From Phymorhynchus buccinoides (Eukaryota > Mollusca > Gastropoda > Neogastropoda > Raphitomidae): a stretch of 64,000 nucleotides of DNA. The stretch spans positions 24,350,639 through 24,414,638 of the forward strand of contig CM065687.1 in the NCBI GenBank assembly GCA_017654935.2. Direction: 5' to 3'. Both the position numbers and the translations under genes were made by a program. Of the stretch, positions 1 to 12,734 are shown one piece after another (the stretch's first letter is position 1; each line of letters starts with the position of its first letter). A model generated the notes under the pieces. It ran no database searches. It was given only the letters and a program-made list of their open reading frames with translations, and was not told the DNA's origin.

Positions 1-3000
1 TGACTTCTTCATTGTGTTGTTTCACCTAGTTGACTTCTTCACTGTGTTGTTTCATGTTTAGTTGACTTCTTCATTGTGTTGTTTCTTAGTTGACACTCCA
101 TTGTGTTGTTTCACCTAGTTGACTTCTCCATTGTGTTGTTTCACCTAGTTGACTTCTTCACTGTGTTGTTTCACCTAGTTGACTTCTTCACTGTGTTGTT
201 TCACTTAGTTGACTTCTTCACTGTGTTGTTTCACCTAGTTGACTTCTTCACTGTGTTGTTTGACTTCTTCACTGTGTTGTTTCACTTCTTCACTGTGTTG
301 TTTCACCTAGTTGACTTCTTCACTGTGTTGTTTCACCTAGTTGACTTCTCCATTGTGTTGTTTCACCTAGTTGACTTCTTCATTGTGTTGTTTCACCTAG
401 TTGACTTCTCCATTGTGTTGTTTCACCTAGTTGACTTCTTCATTGTGTGTTTGTTTCACTTAGTTGTGTTGTTTCTAGTTGACCACTGTGTTGTTTCACC
501 TAGTTGACTTCTTCACTGTGTTGTTTCACCTAGTTGTTTCACTTCTTCATTGTGTTGTTTCACCTAGTTGACTTCTCCATTGTGTTGTTTCACCTAGTTG
601 ACTTCTTCATTGTGTTGTTTCACTAGTTGACTTCTTCATTGTGTTGTTTCACCTAGTTGACTTCTTCATTGTGTTGTTTCACCTAGTTGACTTCTTCATT
701 GTGTTGTTTCACCTAGTTGACTTCTTCATTGTGTTGTTTCACCTAGTTGACTTCTTCATTGTGTTGTTTCACCTAGTTGACTTCTTCATTGTGTTGTTTC
801 ACCTAGTTGACTTCTCCATTGTGTTGTTTCACCTAGTTGACTTCTTCATTGTGTTGTTTCACCTAGTTGACTTCTTCATTGTGTTGTTTCACCTAGTTGA
901 CTTCTTCATTGTGTTGTTTCACCTAGTTGACTTCTTCATTGTGTTGTTTCACCTAGTTGACTTCTTCATTGTGTTGTTTCACCTAGTTGACTTCTTCATT
1001 GTGTTGTTTCACCTAGTTGACTTCTTCATTGTGTTGTTTCACCTAGTTGACTTCTTCATTGTGTTGTTTCACCTAGTTGACTTCTTCACTGTGTTGTTTC
1101 ACCTAGTTGACTTCTTCATTGTGTTGTTTCACCTAGTTGACTTCTTCACTGTGTTGTTTCACCTAGTTGACTTCTTCATTGTGTTGTTTCACCTAGTTGA
1201 CTTCTTCATTGTGTTGTTTCACCTAGTTGACTTCTTCATTGTGTTGTTTCACTAGTTGACTTCTTCATTGTGTTGTTTCACTTAGTTGACTTCTTCATTG
1301 TGTTGTTTCACCTAGTTGACTTCTCCATTGTGTTGTTTCACCTAGTTGACTTCTCCATTGTGTTGTTTCACCTAGTTGACTTCTCCATTGTGTTGTTTCA
1401 CCTAGTTGACTTCTTCATTGTGTTGTTTCACCTAGTTGACTTCTCCATTGTGTTGTTTCACCTAGTTGACTTCTCCATTGTGTTGTTTCACCTAGTTGAC
1501 TTCTTCATTGTGTTGTTTCACCTAGTTGACTTCTTCACTGTGTTGTTTCACCTAGTTGACTTCTTCACTGTGTTGTTTCACCTAGTTGACTTCTTCATTG
1601 TGTTGTTTCACCTAGTTGACTTCTTCATTGTGTTGTTTCACCTAGTTGACTTCTTCATTGTGTTGTTTCACCTAGTTGACTTCTTCACTGTGTTGTTTCA
1701 CCTAGTTGACTTCTTCATTGTGTTGACTTCTTCACTGTGTTGTTTCACCTAGTTGACTTCTTCATTGTGTTGTTTCACCTAGTTGACTTCTTCATTGTGT
1801 TGTTTCACCTAGTTGACTTCTTCATTGTGTTGTTTCACCTAGTTGACTTCTTCATTGTGTTGTTTCACCTAGTTGACTTCTTCATTGTGTTGTTTCACCT
1901 AGTTGACTTCTTCATTGTGTTGTTTCACCTAGTTGACTTCTTCATTGTGTTGTTTCACCTAGTTGACTTCTTCATTGTGTTGTTTCACCTAGTTGACTTC
2001 TTCATTGTGTTGTTTCACCTAGTTGACTTCTTCATTGTGTTGTTTCACCTAGTTGACTTCTTCATTGTGTTGTTTCACCTAGTTGACTTCTTCATTGTGT
2101 TGTTTCACCTAGTTGACTTCTTCATTGTGTTGTTTCACCTAGTTGACTTCTTCACTGTGTTGTTTCACCTAGTTGACTTCTTCATTGTGTTGTTTCACCT
2201 AGTTGACTTCTTCATTGTGTTGTTTCACCTAGTTGACTTCTTCATTGTGTTGTTTCACCTAGTTGACTTCTTCACTGTGTTGTTTCACCTAGTTGACTTC
2301 TTCATTGTGTTGTTTCACCTAGTTGACTTCTTCATTGTGTTGTTTCACCTAGTTGACTTCTTCATTGTGTTGTTTCACCTAGTTGACTTCTTCATTGTGT
2401 TGTTTCACCTAGTTGACTTCTTCACTGTGTTGTTTCACCTAGTTGACTTCTAGTTGACTTCTTCACTGTGTTGTTTCACCTAGTTGACTTCTTCATTGTG
2501 TTGTTTCACCTAGTTGACTTCTTCATTGTGTTGTTTCACTTAGTTGACTTCTTCATTGTGTTGTTTCACCTAGTTGACTTCTCCATTGTGTTGTTTCACC
2601 TAGTTGACTTCTTCATTGTGTTGTTTCACCTAGTTGACTTCTTCATTGTGTTGTTTCACCTAGTTGACTTCTTCATTGTGTTGTTTCACCTAGTTGACTT
2701 CTTCATTGTGTTGTTTCACCTAGTTGACTTCTTCATTGTGTTGTTTCACCTAGTTGACTTCTTCATTGTGTTGTTTCACCTAGTTGACTTCTCCATTGTG
2801 TTGTTTCACCTAGTTGACTTCTTCACTGTGTTGTTTCACCTAGTTGACTTCTTCATTGTGTTGTTTCACCTAGTTGACTTCTTCATTGTGTTGTTTCACC
2901 TAGTTGACTTCTTCATTGTGTTGTTTCACCTAGTTGACTTCTTCATTGTGTTGTTTCACCTAGTTGACTTCTCCATTGTGTTGTTTCACCTAGTTGACTT

Positions 3001-5694
3001 CTTTCCATTGTGTTGTTTCACCTAGTTGACTTCTCCATTGTGTTGTTTCACCTAGTTGACTTCTTCATTGTGTTGTTTCACCTAGTTGACTTCTTCATTG
3101 TGTTGTTTCACCTAGTTGACTTCTTCACTGTGTTGTTTCACCTAGTTGACTTCTTCACTGTGTTGTTTCACCTAGTTGACTTCTTCACTGTGTTGTTTCA
3201 CCTAGTTGACTTCTTCATTGTGTTGTTTCACCTAGTTGACTTCTTCACTGTGTTGTTTCACCTAGTTGACTTCTAGTTGACTTCTCCATTGTGTTGTTTC
3301 ACCTAGTTGACTTCTCATTGTGTTGTTTCACCAGTTGACTTCTCCATTGTGTTGTTTCACCTAGTTGACTTCTTCACTGTGTTGTTTCACCTAGTTGACT
3401 TCTTCACTGTGTTGTTTCACCTAGTTGACTTCTTCACTGTGTTGTTTCACCTAGTTGACTTCTTCATTGTGTTGTTTCACCTAGTTGACTTCTTCACTGT
3501 GTTGTTTCACCTAGTTGACTTCTTCACTGTGTTGTTTCACCTAGTTGACTTCTTCACTGTGTTGTTTCACCTAGTTGACTTCTTCATGTGTGTTGTTTCA
3601 CCTAGTTGACTTTCACTGTGTTGTTTCACCTAGTTGACTTCTTCATTGTGTTGTTTCACCTAGTTGACTTCTCCATTGTGTTGTTTCACCTAGTTGACTT
3701 CTTCATTGTGTTGTTTCACCTAGTTGACTTCTCCATTGTGTTGTTTCACCTAGTTGACTTCTTCACTGTGTTGTTTCACCTAGTTGACTTCTCCATTGTG
3801 TTGTTTCACCTAGTTGACTTCTTCACTGTGTTGTTTCACCTAGTTCTCCATTGTGTTGTTTCACCTAGTTGACTTCTCCATTGTGTTGTTTCACCTAGTT
3901 GACTTCTTCACTGTGTTGTTTCACCTAGTTGACTTCTCCATTGTGTTGTTTCACCTAGTTGACTTCTTCATTGTGTTGTTTCACCTAGTTGACTTCTTCA
4001 CTGTGTTGTTTCACCTAGTTGACTTCTTCATTGTGTTGTTTCACCTAGTTGTGTGTTGTTTCACCTAGTTGACTTCTTCATTGTGTTGTTTCACCTAGTT
4101 GACTTCTTCATTGTGTTGTTTCACCTAGTTGACTTCATTGTGTTGTTTCACCTAGTTGACTTCTTTTGTGTTGTTTCACCTAGTTGACTTCTTCACTGTG
4201 TTGTTTCACCTAGTTGACTTCTTTGTGTTGTTTCACCTAGTTCACTTCTTCATTGTGTTGTTTCACCTAGTTGACTTCTTCATTGTGTTGTTTCACCTAG
4301 TTGACTTCTTTGTGTTGTTTCACTTAGTTGACTTCTTCATTGTGTTGTTTCACTTAGTTCAGTTCATTGTGTTGTTTCACCTAGTTGACTTCTTCATTGT
4401 GTTGTTTCACCTAGTTGACTTCTTTGTGTTGTTTCACCTAGTTGACTTTCATTGTGTTGTTTCACTTAGTTGACTTCTTTGTGTTGTTTCACCTAGTTGA
4501 CTTCTTTGTGTTGTTTCACTTAGTTGTTTCACCTAGTTGACTTCATTGTGTTGTTTCACCTAGTTGACTTTCATTGTGTTGTTTCACTTAGTTGACTTCT
4601 TCATTGTGTTGTTTCACTTAGTTGAGTTCATTGTGTTGTTTCACTTAGTTGACTTCATTGTGTTGTTTCACTTAGTTGACTTCATTGTGTTGTTTCACTT
4701 AGTTGACTTCTTCATTGTGTTGTTTCACTTAGTTGACTTCTTCATTGTGTTGTTTCACTTAGTTCACTTCATTGTGTTGTTTCACTTAGTTGAGTTCATT
4801 GTGTTGTTTCACCTAGTTGACTTCATTGTGTTGTTTCACCTAGTTGAGTTCATTGTGTTGTTTCAGTTAGTTCACTTCTCAGTTCATTGTGTTGTTTCAC
4901 TTAGTTGAGTTCATTGTGTTGTTTCTAGTTGTGTGTTGTTTCACTTAGTTGACTAGTTCTTCATTGTGTTGTTTCACTTAGTTGACAGTTCATTGTGTTG
5001 TTTCACTTAGTTGACTTCTTTGTGTTGTTTCACTTAGTTGACTTCTTCATTGTGTTGTTTCACTTAGTTGACTTCTTTTGTGTTGTTTCACTTAGTTCAG
5101 TTCATTGTGTTGTTTCACTTAGTTGACTTCTTTGTGTTGTTTCACTTAGTTGACTTCTTCATTGTGTTGTTTCACTTAGTTCAGTTCATTGTGTTGTTTC
5201 ACTTAGTTGAGTTCTTTGTGTTGTTTCACTTAGTTGACTTCTTTGTGTTGTTTCACTTAGTTGAGTTCATTGTGTTGTTTCACTTAGTTCAGTTCTTTGT
5301 GTTGTTTCACCTAGTTCAGTTCATTGTGTTGTTTCACCTAGTTCAGTTCATTGTGTTGTTTCACCTAGTTCAGTTCATTGTGTTGTTTCACTTAGTTCAG
5401 TTCATTGTGTTGTTTCACTTAGTTCAGTTCATTGTGTTGTTTCACTTAGTTCAGTTCATTGTGTTGTTTCACTTAGTTCAGTTCATTGTGTTGTTTCACT
5501 TAGTTCAGTTCATTGTGTTGTTTCACTTAGTTCAGTTCATTGTGTTGTTTCACTTAGTTGACTTCTTTGTGTTGTTTCACCTAGTTGACTTCATTGTGTT
5601 GTTTCACTTAGTTGACATCTTCAGTATGTTGTTTCACTTAGTTCAGTTCATTGTGTTGTTTCACCTAGTTCAGTTCATTGTGTTGTTTCACTTA
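1..5694. repeat. 27/30-bp intronic minisatellite, left part
   Basis: Tandem array running in from the left edge of the window. The main unit is 30 bp, built around TTGACTTCTTCATTGTG followed by TTGTTTCACCTAG. From about 4100 onward a 27-bp form lacking one TTC, and CAGTTCATTG variants, take over, so unit type changes along the array. Common substitutions are TTCATT/TTCACT/TCCATT and CCTAG/CTTAG. Because 27 and 30 are both multiples of three, one + frame stays open for long stretches and reads as a hydrophobic decapeptide (LFHLVDFFIV). Those stretches begin at TTG, have no ATG and are broken by indels, so I do not call them genes. The array lies in the last intron of the CNBP-like gene. Confidence 0.97.
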
Positions 5695-6449
5695 CAGGGA
5701 AACCCATTTAGTACGAGTACGGTTTAAACGAGAGCCCGTGTTTAACGAGTGGTTTCAAAATTCCCGACCACAAGCCTTCTTTTTCCTTGTTAAATAATTC
5801 TGCATACAACGAGCTCGCTACAACGAGCAACTTGCATATAACGTACAATTTATTGACTCCCAAAGTGAAGCTTTTATGCAAAAACTATGCGGTTAGAACG
5901 AGAACGCACTTACAACCACACCGCCATCCCAAAGTCAAGCTTTCTTGCACAACTACCTGGCTAGAACGAGTACACACTGACAACAACATCGCCATCTTGA
6001 CTGACCCCTCGATATGTAAGCGGCATTCTGATTGGCCGATATAACAACTTGGGTGTCTGCAGCGCAAGCAGACGACACTGGACTCACTCTTTGCGCACTG
6101 ATCTTGTGACTTCCGGGAAATTTTAACTTTCTCTTAAAGCGCGTGTGTGGATTTTATGTTTTTGATGTTATCGTGTGTTAATAAACTGTTTTAAAGTGTA
6201 TGTAATCGGCATTAAAAACCCTATGGATACAGGATACTGGGCTTACAACCATGCTTTGTTGGGTAAGTGTGTTGTTTCCGTTTTTCTGTCTTTTTCACAC
6301 TTTACCAACACGCACATCACAGTAGATGTGAGGACCGATTGATAGGTTCGTCAGGGTTGCCAAAATCGATAAAATGGTTTGAACAAGCAATGCTTACAAC
6401 GAGTAAATTGGCCCTCTCCCCTGGAATTCGTACTAAACGGGTTTCATTG
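5695..6449. mobile_element. TA-inserted DNA transposon/MITE inside the minisatellite
   Basis: A 755-bp unique segment interrupts the minisatellite. Its ends are inverted repeats: GGGAAACCCATTTAGTACGA at the left, and at the right the reverse complement reads ATGAAACCCGTTTAGTACGA. It is flanked by TA on both sides. Removing the segment and one TA gives TTTCACTTAGTTGACTTC, an intact repeat unit, so the empty site can be read directly. TA target duplication and this terminus type fit the Tc1/mariner-pogo superfamily. Internal short motifs of the form AACGAG recur. No transposase ORF is visible, so it is probably non-autonomous. Confidence 0.88.
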
Positions 6450-7700
6450 TAGTTGACTTCTTTGTGTTGTTTCACCTAGTTGACTTCATTGTGTTGTTTC
6501 ACTTACTTGACTTCATTGTGTTGTTTCACTTAGTTGACTTCATTGTGTTGTTTCACTTAGTTGACTTCATTGTGTTGTTTCACTTAGTTGACTTCATTGT
6601 GTTGTTTCACCTAGTTCAGTTCATTGTGATGTTTCACTTAGTTGACTTCATTGTGTTGTTTCACCTAGTTGAGTTCATTGTGTTGTTTCACCTAGTTGAC
6701 TTCATTGTGTTGTTTCACTTAGTTCAGTTCATTGTGTTGTTTCACTTAGTTGACTTCTTTGTGTTGTTTCACTTCGTTGACATCTTCACTATGTTGTTTC
6801 ACTTAGTTCAGTTCATTGTGTTGTTTCACTTAGTTGACTTCATTGTGTTGTTTCACCTAGTTCAGTTCATTGTGTTGTTTCACCTAGTTGACTTCATTGT
6901 GTTGTTTCACCTAGTTGACATCTTCACTGTGTTGTTTCACTTAGTTCAGTTCATTGTGTTGTTTCACTTAGTTGACTTCATTGTGTTGTTTCACTTAGTT
7001 CAGTTCATTGTGTTGTTTCACCTAGTTCAGTTCATTGTGTTGTTTCACCTAGTTGACTTCATTGTGTTGTTTCACTTCGTTGACATCTTCACTATGTTGT
7101 TTCACTTAGTTCAGTTCATTGTGTTGTTTCACTTAGTTGACTTCATTGTGTTGTTTCACTTAGTTCAGTTCATTGTGTTGTTTCACCTAGTTCAGTTCAT
7201 TGTGTTGTTTCACCTAGTTGACTTCATTGTGTTGTTTCACTTCGTTGACATCTTCACTATGTTGTTTCACTTAGTTCAGTTCATTGTGTTGTTTCACTTA
7301 GTTGACTTCATTGTGTTGTTTCACTTAGTTCAGTTCATTGTGTTGTTTCACTTAGTTCAGTTCATTGTGTTGTTTGACTTAGTTGACTTCTTTGTGTTGT
7401 TTCACTTAGTTCAGTTCTTTGTGTTGTTTCACTTAGTTCAGTTCATTGTGTTGTTTCACCTAGCTGACATATTTGTGTTGTTTCACCTAGCTGACTTTTC
7501 ACTGTGTTGTTTCACTTAGTTCTGTTCATTGTGTTGTTTCACTTAGTTCAGTTCATTGTGTTGTTTCACTTAGTTCAGTTCATTGTGTTGTTTCACTTTG
7601 TTGACTTCATTGTGTTTCACCTAGCTGACATCTTTGTGTTGTTTCACCTAGCTGACATCTTTGTGTTGTTTCACCTAGCTGACTTCTTCACTGTGTTGTT
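6450..7700. repeat. 27-bp intronic minisatellite, right part
   Basis: Continuation of the same array after the MITE, mostly 27-bp units with GACTTCATTG or CAGTTCATTG cores. A higher-order pattern is visible: a variant with CTTCGTTGACATCTTCACTATG recurs near 6774, 7075 and 7245. The last units drift to CACCTAGCTGACATCTTTG and CTGACTTCTTCACTGTG. The final unit runs into the true acceptor TTGTTGGACAG at 7706, so the CTGAC/pyrimidine stretch of that acceptor is itself repeat-like. Confidence 0.95.
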
Positions 7701-7706
7701 GGACAG

Positions 7707-7836
7707 GTGCGGTGAGCGTGATCACCTGGCCAGGGACTGCCCTGAGGGGGACAAGAAGATGCAGTGCTACAAGTGCAATGAGATGGGCCATATGGCCCGT
7801 GACTGCCCCACGCAGCAGCAGGTCTCCGTCTCTTGA
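7707..7836 (+). CDS. CNBP-like CCHC zinc-knuckle protein, terminal coding exon (partial gene)
   Basis: The exon follows the acceptor GTTGGACAG and reads to a TGA at 7834-7836. Its first base completes a codon from the upstream exon. The reading frame starts inside one CX2CX4HX4C zinc knuckle (C-GERD-H-LARD-C; the first Cys lies upstream) and contains one full knuckle, CYKCNEMGHMARDC. It ends in a short Gln/Ser tail after PTQQQ. CNBP (ZNF9) and its yeast and trypanosome relatives are small proteins of about 6-10 such knuckles that bind single-stranded nucleic acids and act in transcription and translation control. The rest of the gene lies left of the window. I infer CNBP from spacing and sequence style; another CCHC family is possible, so no symbol is given. 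Confidence 0.8.
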
Positions 7837-10800
7837 GAACACAATGCATCATCATCCATGTCTGAAAGCCCTGCTTCAGGGCGCTAGAGTGGGGGGCAAA
7901 ACGCTTGCTGTCGTTGCCACACACACAGGCATTGGGAATTTGGTTTCTTTCTTTTGTTATTTTCGTCCTCTTCTGTCCCCCCATCATCCCCATTGTTTTG
8001 TGCTGTTTATTAGTTCTTCACGTTGAAGAATATCGCTTGGTGTGTTTTTTGTTTGTGTTGGTGGTTTTTTCCCTTGTTGCAGAAGATTGAAGTTTGAGGG
8101 TTCAGGGTTGGTTTTTTTCTTCTTCTTTTTCCTGTTAAGTTAAGGTACCTAAGTAGTTGGTTGGGTTTTTTAATGCGTTAAGAATGTGTGTGACGTTGCC
8201 ACATTGAATTGATCATTTTCGTTCTTTTAGGTGTGTGTTTTTGTAATAAGGTTGTTAACAGATCATGTGTTATACATGAAGAATAATTTGTTGTCTCCTT
8301 TGCATCTTTGTACAAAACAAACTTTTACGACCCTTTTTTTTTTTTTCCCTTTTTTTTTTTTTTTTTAAAGATTAATGGGTGTGAATGTTACTAAGTATTG
8401 TTTTACAAGAGAAGTTGATTTATTTAGCAGATTGTTATCGAGAGATCATCCAGTGGTCTACCTTCAATCCATCATAGTGCGTCTGCAGGATTGCTAGTCA
8501 AGCCAGACTATTATTTAAAGAAAATAAAGTTCAACAGTAAGAAGTATTTCAGTATTCAGAGAAACTCTTATGACAACAAAATACTTGTCTTTGTTATCAA
8601 TTCATACACGCTAAATAGTTTTAGAATGTAGTAACTTTCCAGGGCCTGTATTCACGTTGAGATAGCATGAGACTTAGCGTGATGCTAACTTTGAAGCTCT
8701 TCCAAAAGTCCTATTAAATCCTATAGGACATTGGAAGAGCTTCTAAGTCAGCATCATGCTAAGTCTTATGCTATCTCAACGTGAATACAGGCCCTGGTGT
8801 ACAAGTCTAGTGCAGTTAACATTGTAAGCTGAAGGGGCAAGGGGGAAATGTGCCCTTGTGATGTTATTTGATGCTGTTTGTATGACATACTGCAAGCCAC
8901 TTTCATCTTAAAACCAAGACCATGGTTGGTATTTTACCTCCCTAATAGAATTTGGTCTATTTTGTTGTGGTTTGGTTTCAGCTGTGCTGTGGGGCCATTT
9001 TCTGAATGCTTGTAAAAAGGGTTTTTTTTTATGTGAGAATTGTTTTCAAGTTTCTCTTCACACTGAGAATAAGGGTAGGAACCATGAGAAACACTGCATT
9101 TTGGTTTTGACAATCATCAGTCATTGTCTTTGGGGGAGGAAAAAAAGAATTACTGCTGAGTGCAAGATGTTTCACTTTCATGGGATATAAAAGTTCTTTG
9201 AACATTTTTTGGTTGGTGTGTTATTTTCCCGCCAACTTTTATTTAAAAAGATTGTATCATCATTCATCAACAATTATTTACCAATACCATTATGAACGGG
9301 ATAGTACTCCTAAAGATTTTGCTCAGTTTCAACTGTTTGTATAGGGATTTCAATATTTGAGGACATACTATTTGAGTGCATTGACAGTATCTGGATCACA
9401 ATTGCTGGCTGAATCGTTAAAATCTTTGGCCATTTCTGATTGGAATGCTGGAGTCGCATGTGTGAGAACAAAATTGGTTCTGTCATCGGATTGTACACTA
9501 CAGGAGGTTGGCATCACATCTTCAGTCTTGGGAGTTGTGAGTGTGCTGCTTGTGAAGGCAGTGTGAAGTAAGAATTGGGGTAATGGCCTTGATGCGAGTC
9601 ATTCAGGGTTGGTCATTTGATGCTGTTCTTTGTCTGTCCTCCGTAGCTTACAGCTCAAGATTCCTTGGCGTAGAGTGTAGGCGTGCTATGCTGGGCGTGT
9701 GATGTGTGTCCATTGTGCGTACAGTGCTGGCGTTTTGCCCCTGGTGTTGTGGGCAAGCCGTGGAGAGGAGAGGAGCCTGTCACTTCAGGCGACATCTTTT
9801 CAAAGGCAGCTGTCGTGTCTGTTCTGTGGTCCTGTGGCATCTGCTGGCCTTGCTTTCTTCACTGGGGACTTCATTTTGTTGGTGTTTAAGAAACAAGTGG
9901 AAATCTGACATAGGCTGAGACTGGAACAAGTACTTTTCTTAGATCAAGAAGCGTTCAACAGTTGTACGTTGTTTTGTTGTTGTTGGGTTTTTTTAAGTAG
10001 GAATGCTTGTTATGGTTTAGATTGTTCTGATTCTTGTTTGTTGGCAAGTTTTATCATTGACTGTCAAGTTATGATACCCAGTATAAATGAATTAGATAAA
10101 TGGGGTACGAGATGATTTATTTCTTTTTGTTGGTTATGGTTCAAGCCTCAACATTCTGTATTGTCCTCGCCTCCCGTATTTCTACTTTTTCCCCAATGAG
10201 CACTCATTTTGAGTTGAATGGACAAAACAGGAATTTCTATTTGTCACTTTGATCAAGTGTACAATTTTGAGTCTTGTAGGTGATATATTTAACAACTATT
10301 TTACTTGTTCTTTGTTGCTTTTGTCACTTTTATGTGAAAAGAACAGAAAAATTAATTTTGATTATTAAGTGCGGACATAAATTCAGCTTCCAATTTTAAA
10401 ATGCGGACTTCAGCTTTGTGCATCAGATTGAACTGAAGGCACAAAGCTGAAAAATAGAGGAGCTGTTTAGGGTTTAGTTTTCTGTTTTAGGAACTTTGAT
10501 TTTCAATGGATTAACACTTATCTGTCAATTGTTGATTTTGTAATCAAATTATAATTTTTTTATTTTATAAATCAATTTGTAATGTAAATCAGGTTCTTTT
10601 CTGTTCATTCTAGCTTTCATAACAGTTTGTTTTTTCCTTAATCAGTTTTGGCTTGGATTCTGTTGAATTGACGAAACATGTAGCCCCTAATTTTTTTCAT
10701 TCAAGCTTGATTACAAACTCTATGAAGAACTGAGTCAGATGTAAGGATCGCTCATCCACTGAGCCAAGACCAGTTCAGCCCCATTGCCTCACCACAGTCT

Positions 10801-10860
10801 GGACCAAGGAGAGAGGGGAGTTTGTACATATGCTGAATAAATAAAAGTCAACACAAAAAA
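7837..10860 (+). other. Probable 3' UTR and downstream flank of the CNBP-like gene
   Basis: AT-rich sequence with T-tracts and no convincing ORF. Poly(A) signals AATAAA occur at 8523-8528 and, overlapping, at 10836-10845 shortly before an A-rich stretch. Either could end the transcript. A 159-bp palindromic MITE sits at 8639-8797. Apart from that I see nothing recognisable here. Confidence 0.5.
8639..8797. mobile_element. Near-perfect palindromic MITE, copy 1
   Basis: The arms begin CCAGGGCCTGTATTCACG and end with the reverse complement, so almost the whole 159 bp folds into one hairpin. A second copy is at 18771-18926. No ORF. It is a foldback MITE of unassigned family. Confidence 0.88.
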
Positions 10861-11608
10861 TCTTCTTTTCTGCTGTTTTTCATTGTGCGTTTCCTTGCAT
10901 GCGTGTTACATGTCACCAATGTTTTCACTGTTTTGTGATTTAGTGTTCTTTCTTATTCAAAAGAATGGGAAAACTTTCAGAAAAGGAACAAACCTGTGCA
11001 TTTCTCTGTCGTTTTTTAGAAGAAGAAGAAAGTTTTCTAGTTTCCACAGCTTAACCCACTATTACAAATGTGAAATTAGAGCGGTTCCCCATGTCTACAG
11101 GCAATGCCCATTATGATTGGAAACCCACTAGCCTAACTGCCAAAGTGTTTTCCCCCTACATTATTCTTTCTAAATTACAGGGGTCCAGGTAGGGTGTTGG
11201 AAGCGTAAAAACCACATCCAAATGTTGTTGAATACAGCAGTGGCTCGGTATTGTTGGATTGGCTCCCCACCACTTTTCTTCAAACAACTGCTTATTGAAT
11301 GATGATTCAATATTCAGGCATCAGAATTGTTGGAGGATCTGCAAATTTCAGTGGATTAAGAATTTCTGACAGAGGATTGGCTTCTCTTGTCAGAGGTTTT
11401 GCCTTTTTATTGAGTTATCTTTTCTGTTAAATAGCATTTTAAAGTGATTTATCGCTAGAGTCAGCCATGTTGGGAACTGATTGAGTGTTGCCCCTCTACA
11501 GTCTGGGGCCTTGATGGCCTTTGTACCGCGTTTTTCAGAGGATTGGACTTCAGACTATTCTGATGCCTGAATATTGTATCTAACAATTCACAGATACAGA
11601 GAGTTAGA
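10861..11608. other. Intergenic, nothing recognised
   Basis: Low-GC sequence with short ORFs only, none with a recognisable motif or splice context. Confidence 0.5.
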
Positions 11609-12447
11609 CATGGTTCGTGGGGTCCTTTCAGGTGCTTTAAAGTGCTGTGAAATTGATCGGTCATCAAAAGGCCTGTTAAGTCCTTTATATCAGCAAGGAG
11701 GTCCTTTCAAATCAGTCAAAGGTCCTTTTAAAATTGGTGCGGTCAGTTTAAATCCTTTAATCGGGCCAAAAAACAAAACTAAGTACCTTGTCATAAGAAA
11801 TGAACTCCAAAAAATATATTAAATGAAATAAAATTTGCCAAAAATCGATCGCCTTCGTATCTTTCGAGCAGACGATCTAATTTTAATAGTCACTGTAAAT
11901 CCGGTCACGTGCGCGAGATTCGGCGAGATATCTTATGCGCCATGTTGAAATTCTTCCCACATGCGGCTGCTTCAGTGCTTGTTTTCAAGTAAAAAGTGTA
12001 AAAATGCCTGGAAAGTGTTCGTTTTCAGGATCGTTGGCTGAGAGGACATTTATAAGGACTGGGTCCGAAAAGTGATGGACAACAAACATGCAGTTCGTTG
12101 TGCATATTGTGAAAAAACCATCAACATCTTGTCAATGGGAGAGTCGGTGCTGAAACAACACTCAAAGACTGAAAATCACAAGAAAGCTGAAAGAAGGCAC
12201 AAGGCGGAATCGAGGTGCAATGTGACCGACTTTTTTTGCAAGTAGCAGAAATACTACTGTAACAACAAATGAATCTGCTCAGCAAAAAAAAAAAGAATCT
12301 GCTCAGCCACAATCGCCTGCGTCTGGCTCTGCGCCCACCACGTCTGCAAGTACAACTACAAACAAGGTTTAAATAGGTCCTTTAAAAAATTTTGCTGGTC
12401 CTTTAAAGGTCCTTTTTTGGCACTCTTCCAAGTCCCCACGAACCATG
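11609..12447. mobile_element. hAT-like DNA transposon remnant
   Basis: An 839-bp segment bounded by the inverted repeat CATGGTTCGTGGGG and CCCCACGAACCATG, with TTAGA outside both ends. Motifs of the type GGTCCTTT recur beneath both termini. Inside is a decayed reading frame with a zinc-finger-like motif (see 12075-12245). A BED/C2H2-like finger near the start of a transposase suggests hAT ancestry. The catalytic part is missing, so this is a deletion derivative. Confidence 0.72.
12075..12245 (+). pseudogene. Zinc-finger fragment of a hAT-type transposase
   Basis: A 56-codon frame from ATG to TAG. It contains CAYCEKTINI, then QHSKTENHKKAE, giving a C-X2-C...H-X6-H arrangement as in the DNA-binding finger of hAT-derived proteins. 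The frame is stopped just after CNVTDFF, where a real transposase would continue into its catalytic domain. A stop codon also lies shortly upstream. It is a fossil, not a gene. Confidence 0.55.
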
Positions 12448-12734
12448 TTAGAGAGAATATATTTATTGATGAAAACCAAGCAATATTGTGTTTTATGTTT
12501 CAAACGAGCCCTGGCTCAAAGATCAGAGGTACTGGGAGTATGTTGAATGGCTTCACGCTTGTTATCTGGTTTCATTTCTGCTGATTATAAATTATCTTCA
12601 CAGGCCTCGACTGAACGACACAGAGGTCAGGAGATAGGGTTCGAATTGAGGATGATTAGCAGTAGGCAGTTGTATGACAACTTTACTGAGAGCATCCCAC
12701 AGTGTTAAGCACAGTCTGGATCGTGCGGAGGTGT

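Noticed and set aside
103..7519. Long + strand ORFs encoding LFHLVDFFIV-type repeats
   Set aside because: They start at TTG, have no ATG, break at every unit-length change, and lie in an intron. Openness follows from 27/30-bp units lacking a stop in one frame.
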